A stretch of DNA of 64,000 nt from Petaurus breviceps papuanus (Eukaryota > Chordata > Mammalia > Diprotodontia > Petauridae). Below are positions 42,516-53,879 of this stretch, piece by piece (positions within the stretch are counted from its first letter, which is position 1; the number at the start of each line of letters is the position of its first letter). The DNA is taken from positions 3,434,171 through 3,498,170 of the forward strand of contig JAMXIF010000073.1 of assembly GCA_028583685.1 (NCBI GenBank), written 5' to 3'. Below the pieces are notes generated by a model. That model was not told the DNA's origin. It saw nothing but the letters and a program-made list of their open reading frames with translations, and made no database searches. The position numbers were made by a program, and so were the translations under genes.

Positions 42516-43175
42516 CAAAAACAAAATAAACATGCTTAATGATGGATTAATAGAAATGTAGCCTCGTTAGGAGCATACTGACAATAAAAGATACTGGTTT
42601 TTCTTTCAAAGAGCAACTTGGTATCATTGATATTACAGGGCAGTTGGACAAATGCAATCTAGCTTCTTCTCTTCCTCCTGTTGAATTCTGAACCTCACTC
42701 ATTATCCAGTCATAGTGTGCATACAGATATATATTCTGATGAATCAGCTCTATGGCCTATCTATCCATTGCATCTCATAGTCTTGACAATAGGCATTTTT
42801 CATCCACTTGTTTTTTCCTACATGGGTAGGTTAGCCAGACATTTTTGAGTTGGAAATCTCATTTGGGAAGAACCCTAATATTCTCAGGCAATGGAATCAA
42901 CACAATGTCATCCACAAAAACAACATCTGGAGTCATTTAACAGCTATAGAAAGTCTCTTTTCTATTTGAATTCTGTACCAGACCTCCTCCATGACAGTGT
43001 CAAGTATTTCTGGCCAGCATATATCTCCTTATTTCACACCTCACTTGATTTTAAGGCACTGGAACAAAGTTACCTCTGTTGTTGTATCTGTCAAGGTATT
43101 CATGGGAGACACCTTTTTTTGAGAAGAGCATTTAAGGATGTACTTTGCACTGCAAAAGCAAATGTTTGTTTTTTC
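42516..43175. other. Unassigned non-coding stretch
   Basis: No element recognised. The plus-strand open frame of 114 codons at 42891-43235 has no recognisable domain and runs into a L2 tail, so I do not call it a gene. Confidence 0.4.
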
Positions 43176-43179
43176 ACTT

Positions 43180-44830
43180 TGATTCAATTCAGCAGTCATA
43201 TAATAGGTACCTGCTATGTGAAAGATATGATGTAAGGTACTGGGGATAGAGAGACAAAAATGAAATATTTTCTTCTCTCTCTTTTAAAAATAATTTTCAT
43301 TGATATTTTTTATCACCTGGATATCTCTTCTCCTCTCATTGCCCCTAGCCCCAATATATGCCATACAATATACTTTTTAAATATATTTTTAAAAAGAAAG
43401 GAAAAGAAAAGAAAATAATTCAGCAAAACTGGTCAACACACCAAAAAAATCTAACATTTTATGTAGTGTTACTCATGGCCTGACTTCTGCAAAGAAGTGA
43501 GGAAAAGTGTCTTGTCCTATCTCTTCTTTGGGGTCAAATTTAACAATGATTAGTTGCAATTGTTTTGTCATGGGTAGTCTATTTATATGATTGTAGTCAT
43601 ACATTATATTGTTTTCCTGGATCACTTCCTTAACTTTGTGTCATTGCATATAAGTCTTTCTTTCCTTTTCTGGATTCATCATGCTTGTCATTTCTTACAA
43701 CACAGTAAAATTCCATTCCAAATTATCTTCATATACTAGAATTTATTAGTCATTCTCCAGTTGAAAGGCATTTATTTTCTGTCTAGTCCTTTGCTAACAC
43801 ACACATACATACACACTTCCAAATGTGTTGGTATCTATGGAACCTTTCTTTTTTGTCAGTAACCTCCATATGCCTAAGCGTGGAATCTGGGTCAAAGAGC
43901 AATTCTTTTAGATGGTGTGGAAACAACATGTGTACAAACTGGCTTAATACAAATAAATTGCAAATAAGAAGTGCACTACCTATTGGGTAATCAGAAAATC
44001 TTCATGGAGGAAGGGTTATCTGAGCCAAGCTTTCAAGGAAGACGAGAATTATCAAGGGAGAAGATGAGAATGGAATGCATTCTAGGCATTGGTGATGCCT
44101 TATACAACTATATAGAAGCAGGAAATGACCTGATAAATTCTGAGAACAGCTAGTCATACAGTTTAGCTAAAATACAAAGTTTGTGAATGTGGAGTCAAAT
44201 GAAATAAGGGTAAAAAAAAGCCAGATGTGGAAGACCTTAAATGTCAGACTAAAGAGGTTATATTTCTGTCTTATAAAGAATGGGAAGTTATTAAAGGTTT
44301 TTGAGCTATGTGGAAGATGGATTAGAGAAGAGAGATACTGGAAGCAAGGATATTAAGTAGGGAGCTAATGGGGTCATACAGGCAACAGATGATAAGGACC
44401 TAAATAAAAGTGATGTTTATGTATGTGGAGAGGAGATCATTCCAGGAGATATCCTATAGGTAGAATTGACAAGACTTGGAAACTGAGTGGATATGGAGAA
44501 AGAAGGAGAGGGAACAATCAGAATGACTACATATTCTAAACCTGAGTAATTGAGAGGATAGTGGTGCCCTCAATAGAAACAGGTACGTTTGAAGGATGGA
44601 TACATATAAAGGAGATGGTAATGAGTTCTATTTCAGAAATACTGAATTTGAGATGCCCATGAGGTACCCAGAAAGAGAAGTCCAGCATTCATTCAATGAT
44701 GTATTTTTACTAGAGTTCATATGCAAGATTATAGCAGGGTATCTAGATTTAAGAATCATTTGCATAAAGATGATATATGACTCCATAGAAACTGATGAGA
44801 TTACTGAGAAAGAGAGCAGAAAATATTATG
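43180..44830 (-). mobile_element. L2-type LINE, antisense, split by L1
   Basis: The reversed tail 'aataggtacctgctatgtga' at 43202 is followed by an L1 insertion. The reversed body resumes at about 43960: 'aatggaatgcattctaggca' near 44069, 'gatagtggtgccctcaatag' near 44557, 'gaatttgagatgcccatgag' near 44644. Close in order to the antisense L2 at 5190-6345. Confidence 0.65.
43270..43940 (-). mobile_element. L1 LINE 3' region, antisense, in L2
   Basis: 'catgggtagtctatttatat' near 43571, 'ttctggattcatcatgcttg' near 43669, 'acacagtaaaattccattcc' near 43700, 'gtggaatctgggtcaaagag' near 43880. These are reversed landmarks of the old L1 3' end. Its presence inside L2 makes it the younger of the two. 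Confidence 0.75.
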
Positions 44831-44834
44831 GAAC

Positions 44835-46240
44835 ATTATTGTGCCATTAGAAATAAGAAATATAATTGTAAAGCAGTTTGGTAGAAACTAGGCATAAGTC
44901 AACATATCACACTATATACCAAGATAAGGTCAAAATGGCTACATAACTTAGACATAAAGGTAGTATCATAAGCAAATTAAGGGAGCATGGACATTTTTTA
45001 ACCATCAAATCTATTGGCAAGGGAATAGTTGTGACCAAACAAGAAATAGAAAGGATCACAGGAAGCATAATGGATAATTTTGAAAAAGTGAAATTAAAAA
45101 GGTTTTGCACAAACAAAACTGATGCAAGAAAACAGGAAACTGGGGAAAATTTTTATAGCAAATTTTTCTTTTAAAAGTCCCAGTTCTCTGATATATGGAA
45201 GTGAATCAAATTTATAAAAATAGAAGCCATTGCCCTGTTGATAAATGGTCAAAGGACATGAACAAGCCATTTTCAGAAGAATAAATCAAAGTTATCAACG
45301 ATCATATAAAAATGCTTTAAATTACTATTGGTTAGAGAAATGCAGATTAAAATAATTCTAAAGTACCACCTCACACCTCCCAGACTAGCTAACATGACAG
45401 AAAAGGAAAATGACAAATGTTGCAAGGAATGTGGAAAAATTGGGACATGAATTCACTGTTGGTAGAGTCCAACCATTCTGTAGAACAATTAGGAGCTATG
45501 GAACAATTATGAAACAAATATGGAAAAAAACTATGGAACAACTAAGAACAATTAGTAACTATACCCAAAGGGCTATAAAACTGTGATTGACCTTTGATAC
45601 AGCAATACGACTACTAAATCTGTATCCCAAAAAGATTGAGAAAAATAAGGAAAAGAAACTATGTGTACAAAAATATTCATAGCAGCTCTTTTTGTGGTGG
45701 CAAAAAGTTGGAAACGGAGGGTATGGTTATCAACTGGGGAATGGCTGAATATGTTGAGGTATATGATTGTGATGGGATACTATTGTTCTATAAGAAACAA
45801 TGAGCAGTATAGTTTCAGAAAAACCTGGATTTACATTAATTGAAGCAAAGTAAAGTGATTAGAGTCAGAAAAGCATTGTACATAGTAGCAGCAATATTAT
45901 TATGGCAACCAGCTGTGAAAGATTTAGCTACTCTGATCAATATAATGATCCAAGACAACTCCAAAGGACTCATGACAAAAAATGCTACCCACCTCCAGAG
46001 AAGGAACTGGTGAACCCTGAGTACAAAAGGAAACATGATTTTTTCACTTTGTTTTTCTTGGTTTTTTGTTGCCACACAGCTAATATGGAGATATATTTTG
46101 TATGACTTCACACATATCATTGATATCATATTATTTGCCTACTCAGTGGCTGGAGGAGAGTCTGGAGGGAGGGAAAGAATTTGGAACTCAAAATTTTAAA
46201 AACTGAATGCTAAAAATGTATAAATAAAGATTTTTTTTAA
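44835..46240 (+). mobile_element. L1 LINE ORF2 C-terminal third and 3' UTR
   Basis: Landmarks in order: 'ataccaagataaggtcaaaa' near 44916, 'ttgataaatggtcaaaggac' near 45238, 'agtaccacctcacacctccc' near 45361, then the frame from 45661 with MCTKIFIAALFVVAKSWKRR, which matches the CTRMFIAALFTIAKTW end of mammalian L1 ORF2. The 3' UTR runs through 'aatatggagatatattttgt' to an A-rich end near 46240. Several frame breaks. Confidence 0.85.
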
Positions 46241-46289
46241 ATGAGGGTTGCACTGACAGATTCAGCATACAAAAAGCAATAAATGGAAG

Positions 46290-46425
46290 CAATCTCCCTT
46301 CAAAAAAAGAAATAACAAGTAGGAAAGATTCAGAAAAACTTGGGAAGATTTTATGAAATGACATAGAATGAAATGAACAGAATCAGGAGAACTCTCTGCT
46401 TCCCTATGACTGAGCATGTTAGAAC
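46290..46425 (+). mobile_element. Short L1 fragment
   Basis: 'agattcagaaaaacttggga' with agattttatgaaatgaca, then 'gaacagaatcaggagaactc'. This is the same part of L1 as 9780-9850, behind the tail of the previous L1, hence a separate insertion or duplication. Confidence 0.6.
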
Positions 46426-46499
46426 CTGTCTAAGCTTATATTCTATTGGCATAATGTTCAAGAATACATGGTCACCTCCCCCATCACAATGAGGCCTTT

Positions 46500-47075
46500 G
46501 AATTCAATTAAACAAATATTGACTAAGTATCTGTAGTGCTGTCTTGGACACCTTTATGTTCTAGGCATAGGCACAACGTTTGACACATAGTAGGTACTTC
46601 ACAAGTATTTCTTGATTGGTTTTATTGATCCATGTAAAGAAATAAGTGAATACACAATATTTTGAGAAAAGAAAGAGCACTCATAACTAAAAGTATCAGG
46701 AAAGGCTACCCAATTGGAGATGATTCCTGGACTAATACTTGAAGAAAGCTAAGAATTCTAAGAGGTAAAGAATGAGTGCATGCCTGGCATAGGAGATGGT
46801 CTGTAAAGGCTATGAAGGTGAGAAATGAACTGTGGAGTTCAGAGAAGAACAGAGTCCAGTCTGTCTGTACCACAGAGTATGTGAAAGGGAGTTATATAAA
46901 ATAAGCCTTAGAGGTAGGTTGGAGCCAGTTTATAAAGAACTTTAAATATCCATCTGAGAAGTATCTAGGATAAAAATATTAGTGGAAACACTGCAGATTT
47001 TTGAGCAAGTCGATAACACGGACCTGTGTTTTAGGAAGAGTATTTTGGCAGCAGAGTAGGATTTTGTTGAAGCTA
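46500..47075 (-). mobile_element. L2-type LINE, antisense
   Basis: 'caattaaacaaatattgact' with aagtatctgtagtgctgt, then 'ttgaagaaagctaagaattc' with taagaggtaaagaatg near 46738, 'agccagtttataaagaactt' near 46923 and 'cctgtgttttaggaagagta' near 47023. The order is that of an antisense L2 from tail into body. Confidence 0.6.
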
Positions 47076-47638
47076 AATTTTATGACACTATGTTAGCTAT
47101 TCTTCTTCTTCCATACTTCAACATTCTCTTTTCCTGCAGGTTGACAAAAAGGTTCAGACAAACATGGAGGGTGGGATGCAGTGTGGGGAGGTGGTAATAG
47201 GATCCAGTCATTTGCACACTCAACTCATAGCTGTGAAATTTAAACTACATTTTGCCAGTGTGACAACATGCCAAAAAACACCAAACCAATCAAGATCAGT
47301 TACTTGTGTCATTTCTTCTCTGTCTGCAAAACTGTCACACCCCATAAGAACATTAGTTGACCTGGACTTGTTCTAAGTGAAACTCCAATTGATGATTACC
47401 CAGAACTTTGTTCTCTCTCAGGCATTTGCAAATTGGTTTGGGAATCATATGTTCCCAAAGTCTTCAAAGAATGGAAGTCAAGCTTTCAAGTTAGCAATTT
47501 CAGCCATCTTTCACTTTCTCTTTAAAAAATGTTAGCCATGCCTTGGCACTTTCCCCAACATTAAAAAGTGAGAAATCTTTTATAAGATTTTCTTAAAGAG
47601 TGTGGCATGTGCAAGTATGCTCTCTCCTTACAGATGTT
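47076..47638. other. Unassigned non-coding stretch
   Basis: No element recognised up to the half-LINE target duplication at 47639. Confidence 0.4.
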
Positions 47639-48434
47639 AAGAATGTTTTTAGGCGTGGAGTCAAGATGGCAGAGTAGAAGCAGGACCTCCTCCCTGGACT
47701 CCGGTTTCCACCTTCCCCAATCCATATGAAAAGGGGACAATAAACAAACTTTGGATCTGCAGAACCCAGAAAATGACACAGAGAAGCTAACCTCCCGCTG
47801 AGGACAGTCTGGGAGGCCAGCAGGAATCGGGGAGCACAGTGCTCTGGGACCTGAGCCCAGCCCCATGCCAAGGCTTTAGCCCCAGGGTGGGCCTGACCAG
47901 CCACCAGCTAGAGGGACTCCAGATCAGCAGCAGCTGTGGCCATTTCCAGATTGATCAACACACAGATGCAAAGGACAAAGTGAGAGGTCAGTGCAGTCTG
48001 GACTTTAGGACCCAGTAGGAAGTGCATGGGCTTTTGCCCCCAGGGCAAGAAGCCCCTGAGAAGCTGGCACAGCCAGCCAGCACCACATGGCAACTTCAGC
48101 TCCTGGCCTGCGAGTGTAGGGGGGACCAAGCACCAGTCTGAGCAGTAATCGCTCTTGCTTTAACCTTTTTGGATCTGGATTGCTGTCTAGGGGTGTATGT
48201 CCAGCTTGCCAGAGTATGTGGAGACCTCAGAGAGGGCACCCATCTAATACCTCCAGCAGCTGAGAAAACCCCAGCATTTGGCACAAAAGCTCCCCTGTCT
48301 GGTGGCAGAGTCCTACTGTGGCAAAAAGCCCAGGGGTCAAGTGACTGAGGGGCAACATGACCAGGCAAAGGAAATAAAGCAGACAGAAGATTCCAACATT
48401 AGACTCCTATTTGGGGGACAAAAAGGAGCAAAGC

Positions 48435-49353
48435 ATGGAACAGGAGGAAGACAGTGAAGTCAAAACTCCTGCACCAAAAGCTTCCAAGGAAAATACAGCT
48501 GGTTACAGGCCATAGAGGACCTTAAGAAGCAGATAAGAGAAGTGGAGGAAAAATTGGGAAGAGAAATGAGAACAATGCAAGAAAATTATGAAATGAGAGT
48601 CAACAGCCTAACTGAGGAAAATACCACCTTAAAAAACAGACTGACTTAAATGGCAAAAGAGGCTTAAAAAGGCAATGAGGAGAATCATTGCTTCAGAATT
48701 AGATTGGAGCAAATGGAAGCTAATGACTTCATGAGAAATCAAGATGCTATTAAACAGATCCAGACAAATGAAAGAATAGAAGGCAATGTGAAATATCTCA
48801 TGGGAAAAACCACTAACCTGGAAAAGAGATCCAGGAGAGATAATTTAAAAATAATTGGACTACCTGAAAGCCATGATCAAAGTAAGAACCTAGAAATTAT
48901 CCTCCAGGAAGTTCTCAAAGAAAACTGCCCTGATGTTTTAGTACCAGAGGGCAAAATAGAGGTTGAAAGAATCCACCAATCACCTCCTGAAAAAGATCCT
49001 AAAAAGAAAACTCCTAGGAATATTATAGCCAGGTTCTGAAATTCCCAGATTAAGGAGAGAATATTACAAGCAGCCAGAAAGGAACAATTTGAATATTGTG
49101 GAAACACAATCAGGATAACACAGGATCTTGCAGCTTCTACACTGAGGGATCTAAGGGCTTGGAATATGATATTCTGGAGGTCAAAGGAGCTGGGATTAAA
49201 ACCAAGAGTCACCTACCCAGAAAAACTGAGTATCGTGTTTTAGGGGAAATATGGTCATTCAGTGGAATAGAGGACTTTCAAGCATTCTTGCTGAAAAAAA
49301 CAGAGTTGAATAGAAAATTTGACATTCAGATACAAGAAGCAAGAGAAGCATGA
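48435..49353 (+). pseudogene. L1 ORF1 (RNA-binding chaperone) remnant
   Basis: From ATG 48435: a short acidic head (MEQEEDSEVKTPAPK), a coiled-coil stretch (LKKQIREVEEKLGREMRTMQ and beyond), then the RRM in the frame from 48704. It continues NEENHCFRIRLEQMEANDF, RSRRDNLKIIGLPESHDQSK and NCPDVLVPEGKIEVERIHQ. The C-terminal domain continues in another frame after 49039: ARKEQFEYCGNTIRITQDLA, LRAWNMIFWRSKELGLKPRV and TYPEKLS. Stops near 48510, 48646, 48665 and 49037, and at least one frameshift, disable it. The protein family forms trimers that coat L1 RNA. Confidence 0.85.
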
Positions 49354-49453
49354 GAAGGTAAACAGGGAAAAGAAATCATAAGGAACTTATCAAAGTTGAA
49401 CTATTAACATTCCTACATGGAAAAACAATAATTGTAACTTTTGAAACTTTTCT

Positions 49454-49757
49454 GGGGCGTCCAGGTAGCACAGCGAGTAAGAGTACCAGCTCCAGTGTTG
49501 GGACAACCTGGAGATCAAATCCCAGGCTCAGACACTTAGCACCCACCCAGAAACACCTGGCCATGTAACCTTGAGCAACCTCTCAACCCCGATTGCTTAG
49601 AGGCGGCCAGGTGGCTCAGCGAGTAAGAGCACCAGCTCCAGTGTCAGGATGACCTGGATCAAATCCAGGCTCAGATACTCAGCAACACACCTAGAAATAA
49701 CTGGCCATGTAACCTTGAGCAAGTTACTTAGCCCTGATTGCTTTAAAAAAAAAAAAA
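49454..49757 (+). mobile_element. Dimeric SINE, copy 2, in the half-LINE
   Basis: Left arm 49454-49599, right arm from 49600, joined without an A tail at 'cgattgcttagaggcggcc'. The left arm carries 'cagacacttagcacccaccc' with agaaacacctgg. The right arm begins 'ggcggccaggtggctcag' and carries 'cagcaacacacctagaaata'. One A tail ends the unit. A perfect 11-bp duplication gaaacttttct flanks it (49443-49453, 49758-49768). Same arrangement as the dimer at 19094. Confidence 0.92.
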
Positions 49758-50738
49758 GAAACTTTTCTCAGTAGTTGAAGGGAATAGAAATATATATGTC
49801 TATATACGAGGGCATATGGGCATATAAATACATATGTAAATGTGTGTATATATCTACAGGTATACAAAGGTAGAGGGCACTGGACCAATTTAATAGGAAA
49901 GGATGATACTTAAAAGGTGAAATTAAGAGGTTAGAGAGGAATATAATGAGAGGAGATGTGGAGAGACAGAATGGAGTAAACTATCTCATAAAGAAGATGC
50001 AAGGGAAAATGGTTACCATGGAGGGGAAGAATGGGATGGCAAAAGGGAAGGGGTCAACCTTATTCCCTTTGAATTTGGCTTGAGAAGGGAATGAAATACA
50101 CACTAAATAGGGTATCTCACCCTACAGGAGAGTAGGGGGGGGAAGGGGATGAGAGGGGGGATGATGGAAGGGAGGGCAGGCTGGGGAGGAGGGAAGTTGG
50201 AAGCACCCACTTTTGAAAAGGGATAGGATCAAAGTAGAGAATAGAACAAGTGGGAGGTGGAATAGGAGGGAGGGAAATATAGTCAGTCTTTTACAATATA
50301 TCTGCTATGTTATTGTTTTGCATTAGCCACACATGTACAACCTATACTGAACTGCTTATCTTCCCAGTAAGGGTGGGTGACAAGGGAGGAAGGGAATGAA
50401 TCTGGAATTCAAAGTTTTAAAATCAAATATTCAAATATATATACATATATGTGTGTGTGTATACTATTATTAATACTATTTTACATGTAATTGGGAAATA
50501 AGATATACAGGCACTGGGGCATAGAGATCCACTGGAAAAGTTGAAAGGGGTATGGGAGAAGATATGGGAGAGAGCAGATTGGAGGAGGGGATATCCTGTG
50601 GGACTGCTGTTTTGGGGCGGTGGATAAGGGAAAAACAGGGAGAAATTTTGTAACTCAAAATCTGGTGGAAATAAATGATGTAAATCAGAAATTAATAAAG
50701 CATTTGAAAAAAAGAAAAGAAAAAAAGAATGTTTTTAG

Positions 50739-51535
50739 TTGATAGAGTCTTATTGCTTTCTGAATGCCCTTGGGTAAGCCATTTGGGCATTGAAGTTTCC
50801 CTCATAAGTCTATGTTTTAGATTTACTCTATTTTAAAAAGTACTCAAATTTGTGAATATTAGTGACAAGATTTTCACTTAATAGTTAGAAATACTATATA
50901 CAGATTACAATTTTCCCAAGATAAAAAATAATATGCCAAGGACTAGCACCCATTCTCTGCATTAAAGAACATGTACATGGAACTTTCACCATAGCTTTGC
51001 CCTCAGGAATCAATCTTCAGAAACATATTATATATAAAATAATATTGCAAGGGTTATTTTTCTAACCCTAGTCAACACGAGGCTTTAGTGAAATTTATTT
51101 TTATGCCTTCTAACCTAAGAGCTACAGCTTTCTTTTCCTAGGTTAGTATGCAATAATCAGGGCATGTTCCAGATCTGTTGAATTGAGGCATGTTCTATGG
51201 AGCTGAGCTTAATCCTTGGTACCTTCTGGTGGGCCAAAGACTTGGACTCCTTGCTAAAGCTCATATGAGGATGTGAGATTCCTGGTTGGTTTCCATCATC
51301 CCCAGTACTGGGGGTGGGGGTGGGGAGGGTTGTTGAAGATTGTTGGTGACTGATCAATAAAAGCCTTCCACTCAACAGATTTTAAAAAGAGCAACCACTT
51401 TGACTATCTATCTCTCTTCCCCTCTTTCAAATATGTGGGTTGGGATACGTCCCAGAATCTCTTGAATTTCCCCATCAGGAGGAAAGGATTTTTCTCCCCT
51501 GTTCTTCTTTTTCCCTTTCCTCTTCCCAAAAGCTA
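50739..51535. other. Unassigned non-coding stretch
   Basis: Nothing recognised. A G-rich run lies at 51306-51326 ('tgggggtgggggtgggga'). Confidence 0.4.
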
Positions 51536-51539
51536 TGAC

Positions 51540-51800
51540 AGTTATAAAAAATACTCAAGTGCAGTCTGAATGCAAATTGGAGCATACTATTTTTCACCTT
51601 ATTTTTTGTAGGGGGGGTTTTCTGGTCTGTATTTTCTTTCACAACAAGACTAATATGGAAATACATTTTGCATGATTGCACATGTATTATATGCATGTAT
51701 TATATACAATGTATCATATTTCTTACTGTCTCAATGAAGGGATAGAGAAGGGAAGGAGGAAGAGAATTTGGAACTCAAAATTTAAAAAAGACGAATGCTA
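51540..51800 (+). mobile_element. L1 LINE 3' UTR
   Basis: 'gtgcagtctgaatgcaaatt' with ggagcatactatttttcacc, 'aagactaatatggaaataca' and 'agaatttggaactcaaaatt' with taaaaa. This is the last 250 bp of a young-type L1 3' end, strongly 5'-truncated. Confidence 0.8.
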
Positions 51801-52480
51801 AAAATTGTTTTTGCAGTTATCCTTTCCCATCATGACTTTCCCCATCACGATTTTGATATATCGTGGGTCAGCATAAGAAATTAAATAGGAATTTGGGGGA
51901 GTTTGTGGAAACCTCAGACTACATGCAAAGACCAGTAGATGACACAGAGCCTATGACTTCACCCAAATTTACCATAAGGTACTTACTGTAAACACTCCAT
52001 AAAAGAAAAAGAAAAAATTCAAACCTCTGGGAAGAATGGAGGGCAAAAATAGTTTACACAAATTTTCCAGATCATGGGACAACATAACCCTAGCCTCAGT
52101 GATGTGGAAAGGATAACTGAACATGTAATTTGTAAAAAAAAAAATAAAGTATTCTTCGTAAAAAATTCACTTGATGCATAAAAAATTCTCATGTACTTAC
52201 CTAGATGAGCCAGACCCATTGAATTTCAAGTCCTTGGCTGCCTCTTTTATGTTTCTTTCCCTAAGTGCAGGAAACCAAACTATGGTCCATGTTTCTAGCC
52301 CTGTGGTTACCTTGTAATGTGAGAAGTCTGGAGTTTAGGAATCTAGGTAGTGACTGGCAATGGAAGGTCCTTCTTGCAAGTGATCTGCTTCTTTGACGAA
52401 GGATGACAACCTATGGGATCATCTTGGAAGCTGAAACTGTGACCTGGCTGAACAGAAGACCTTGCCTTTGAATTGCTTCC
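51801..52480. other. Unassigned non-coding stretch
   Basis: No element recognised. A-rich patches near 52010 and 52135. Confidence 0.4.
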
Positions 52481-52765
52481 TTTCTTTTTTCCTTTCTTCC
52501 TTCTTCCCTTCCTTCCTTCTTTTCTTCTTTCTTTCCTTCCTTCCTTCCTTCCTTCTTTCCTTCCTTCCTTCCTTCTTTCCTTCCTTCCTTCCTTCTTTCC
52601 TTCCTTCCTTTCTTCTTTCCTTCCTTCCTTCTTTGTTTCCTTCCTTCCTTCCTTCCTTCCTTCCTTCCTTCCTTCCTTCCTTCCTTGCTTCCTTCCTCCC
52701 TCCCTCCCTCCCTTTCTTCTTTCCTCCCTCTCTTCCTTATTTCCTTCTTTCCTACCTACCTGCAA
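52481..52765. repeat. (CCTT)n pyrimidine tract, about 280 bp
   Basis: An all-pyrimidine tetranucleotide array with long pure ttcc runs (52630-52685) and ctttctt interruptions. Both strands stay open for 100-150 codons (SFLP repeats on plus, KEGR repeats on minus), purely because of the repeat. Mirror symmetry makes it a candidate for triplex (H-DNA) formation. Confidence 0.97.
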
Positions 52766-53039
52766 ACTGAGGCAAAAGTGAAATCTGTTTAGCAGCCCCA
52801 TGAGGCTCCTGGGAATTTTCAGCTCCAGGGAGAATATGTGTATGATAGGTATCTATTTATGAAGTTCTGTGAGTCCTCTAATGTCTCCTGTATTTTCTTT
52901 ATTTGTTTATAAGCTCTTGCAATTTCTTGGTATCCTTGAGTCCCAATCTTTCCTATATCCAGGAAGAGTCTGAGAAGGAAGGAAAGATGGAAGAAAAGAA
53001 AGGAGGAAGAAAAAATACAAGGAAGGAGGGGAGGAAACA

Positions 53040-53275
53040 AGCAAGCATCTATTAAGCACCTATTATGTGCCAGGCACTGTACTAAGAGTTTTACAAATGA
53101 TATCTCGTTTGATCCTCACAACAACCCTGGAAATTATCTCCATTTTACAGTTGAGGAAACTGAAGTAAACTGAGGTTAAGTGACTTGCCCAGGGTAACAC
53201 AGTCATTGTCTGAGGACTTAGATTTCAATAGTCTTCCTGACTCTAGGCCCAGAGCTCTATTTCCTGAGCTATAAT
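53040..53275 (-). mobile_element. MIR SINE, antisense
   Basis: 'ctattaagcacctattatgt' with gccaggcactgtac, 'gatcctcacaacaaccctgg', 'attttacagttgaggaaact' and 'cttgcccagggtaacacagt' in order. Nearly full length. Confidence 0.85.
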
Positions 53276-53520
53276 CAATGCTTATTCCCATTCCCTTCCT
53301 TCTCCACTTCTGATAGAAGTTTCATGCTTTAATATTTTTCACTGCACACTTATGACTCTTTTGTATTTTAAGTATTTCTTTTTTTATAGTGGAGATAATA
53401 AATGATTGTCTTATACCTGATATCTTCCACTTTGTACATTACATAACTTTTCAAACAAATAAAAAAACAACTTTGTTAATCCCTTTTGTGGAAATGCCAG
53501 ATATTAGTCAAACCTAAGCT
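53276..53520. other. Unassigned stretch
   Basis: AT-rich, no family recognised. Confidence 0.35.
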
Positions 53521-53524
53521 TTAT

Positions 53525-53870
53525 TTAACAGGGGTTCCTAACCTGGGATCCATTAGTTTAAACAAAAAATACTTTTATAACTATTTCAATGTAGCTTACT
53601 TTGTACTCCTGTGCATTTCATTTTTATATATTTTGAAATATAATTCTGAGAAAGGCTCCATCAGCTTTAAAAGAATTCCAGGGACAACTAGGTGGCAGAG
53701 TGAATAGAATAGTGACCCTGGAGTCAAGAAGACCTGAGTTCAAATCCTACCTCAGACACTTGACATACTTATTAGCTGTGTGACCTTGGGCAAGTCACTT
53801 AACCCCGATTGTCTTACCTTTTCCCCTCAAAAAAAATTCCAGAGGAGTCCACAACACAAAAAACGTTAAG
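53525..53870. mobile_element. hAT-like non-autonomous transposon carrying a SINE
   Basis: The left end 'caggggttcctaacctggga' and right end 'aaaaaacgttaagaatttat' (ideal ttaagaaccc) are imperfect inverted repeats. The interior, 'tctgagaaaggctccatcag' near 53644, matches 2690-2710. Without the SINE it is about 185 bp. Confidence 0.6.
53682..53838 (+). mobile_element. Short tRNA-headed SINE in hAT element
   Basis: 'gggacaactaggtggcagag' head, 'cctgagttcaaatcctacct', 'agctgtgtgaccttgggcaa' and a shortened 'taccttttcccctc' with A tail. The word aattccag occurs on both sides (53672-53679 and about 53837-53844) as its target duplication. Confidence 0.9.
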
Positions 53871-53879
53871 AATTTATGA

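Larger units (their letters stand above)
47653..50724 (+). mobile_element. Complete half-LINE (HAL1-type: L1 ORF1 without ORF2)
   Basis: It is bounded by the perfect 14-bp duplication aagaatgtttttag (47639-47652 and 50725-50738). It starts 'gcgtggagtcaagatggcag', as L1 5' UTRs do, has a GC-rich 5' UTR, then ORF1 (about 48435-49353). No reverse transcriptase region follows. After a dimeric SINE comes a G-rich 3' UTR (for example 50135-50190) and an A-rich tail. Without the SINE it is about 2.7 kb. It needs L1 proteins in trans. Nothing at its ends suggests truncation, so ORF2 was absent when it inserted. Confidence 0.88.

Noticed and set aside
47561-48368. Three overlapping minus-strand frames of 90-103 codons
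   Set aside because: They are antisense to the GC-rich 5' UTR of the half-LINE and have no known domain.
52343-52801. Open frame of 152 codons on the minus strand, lysine and arginine rich
   Set aside because: It is a translation of the (CCTT)n array. The plus-strand frames through the same tract (SFLP repeats) are equally open, so openness is due to the repeat.
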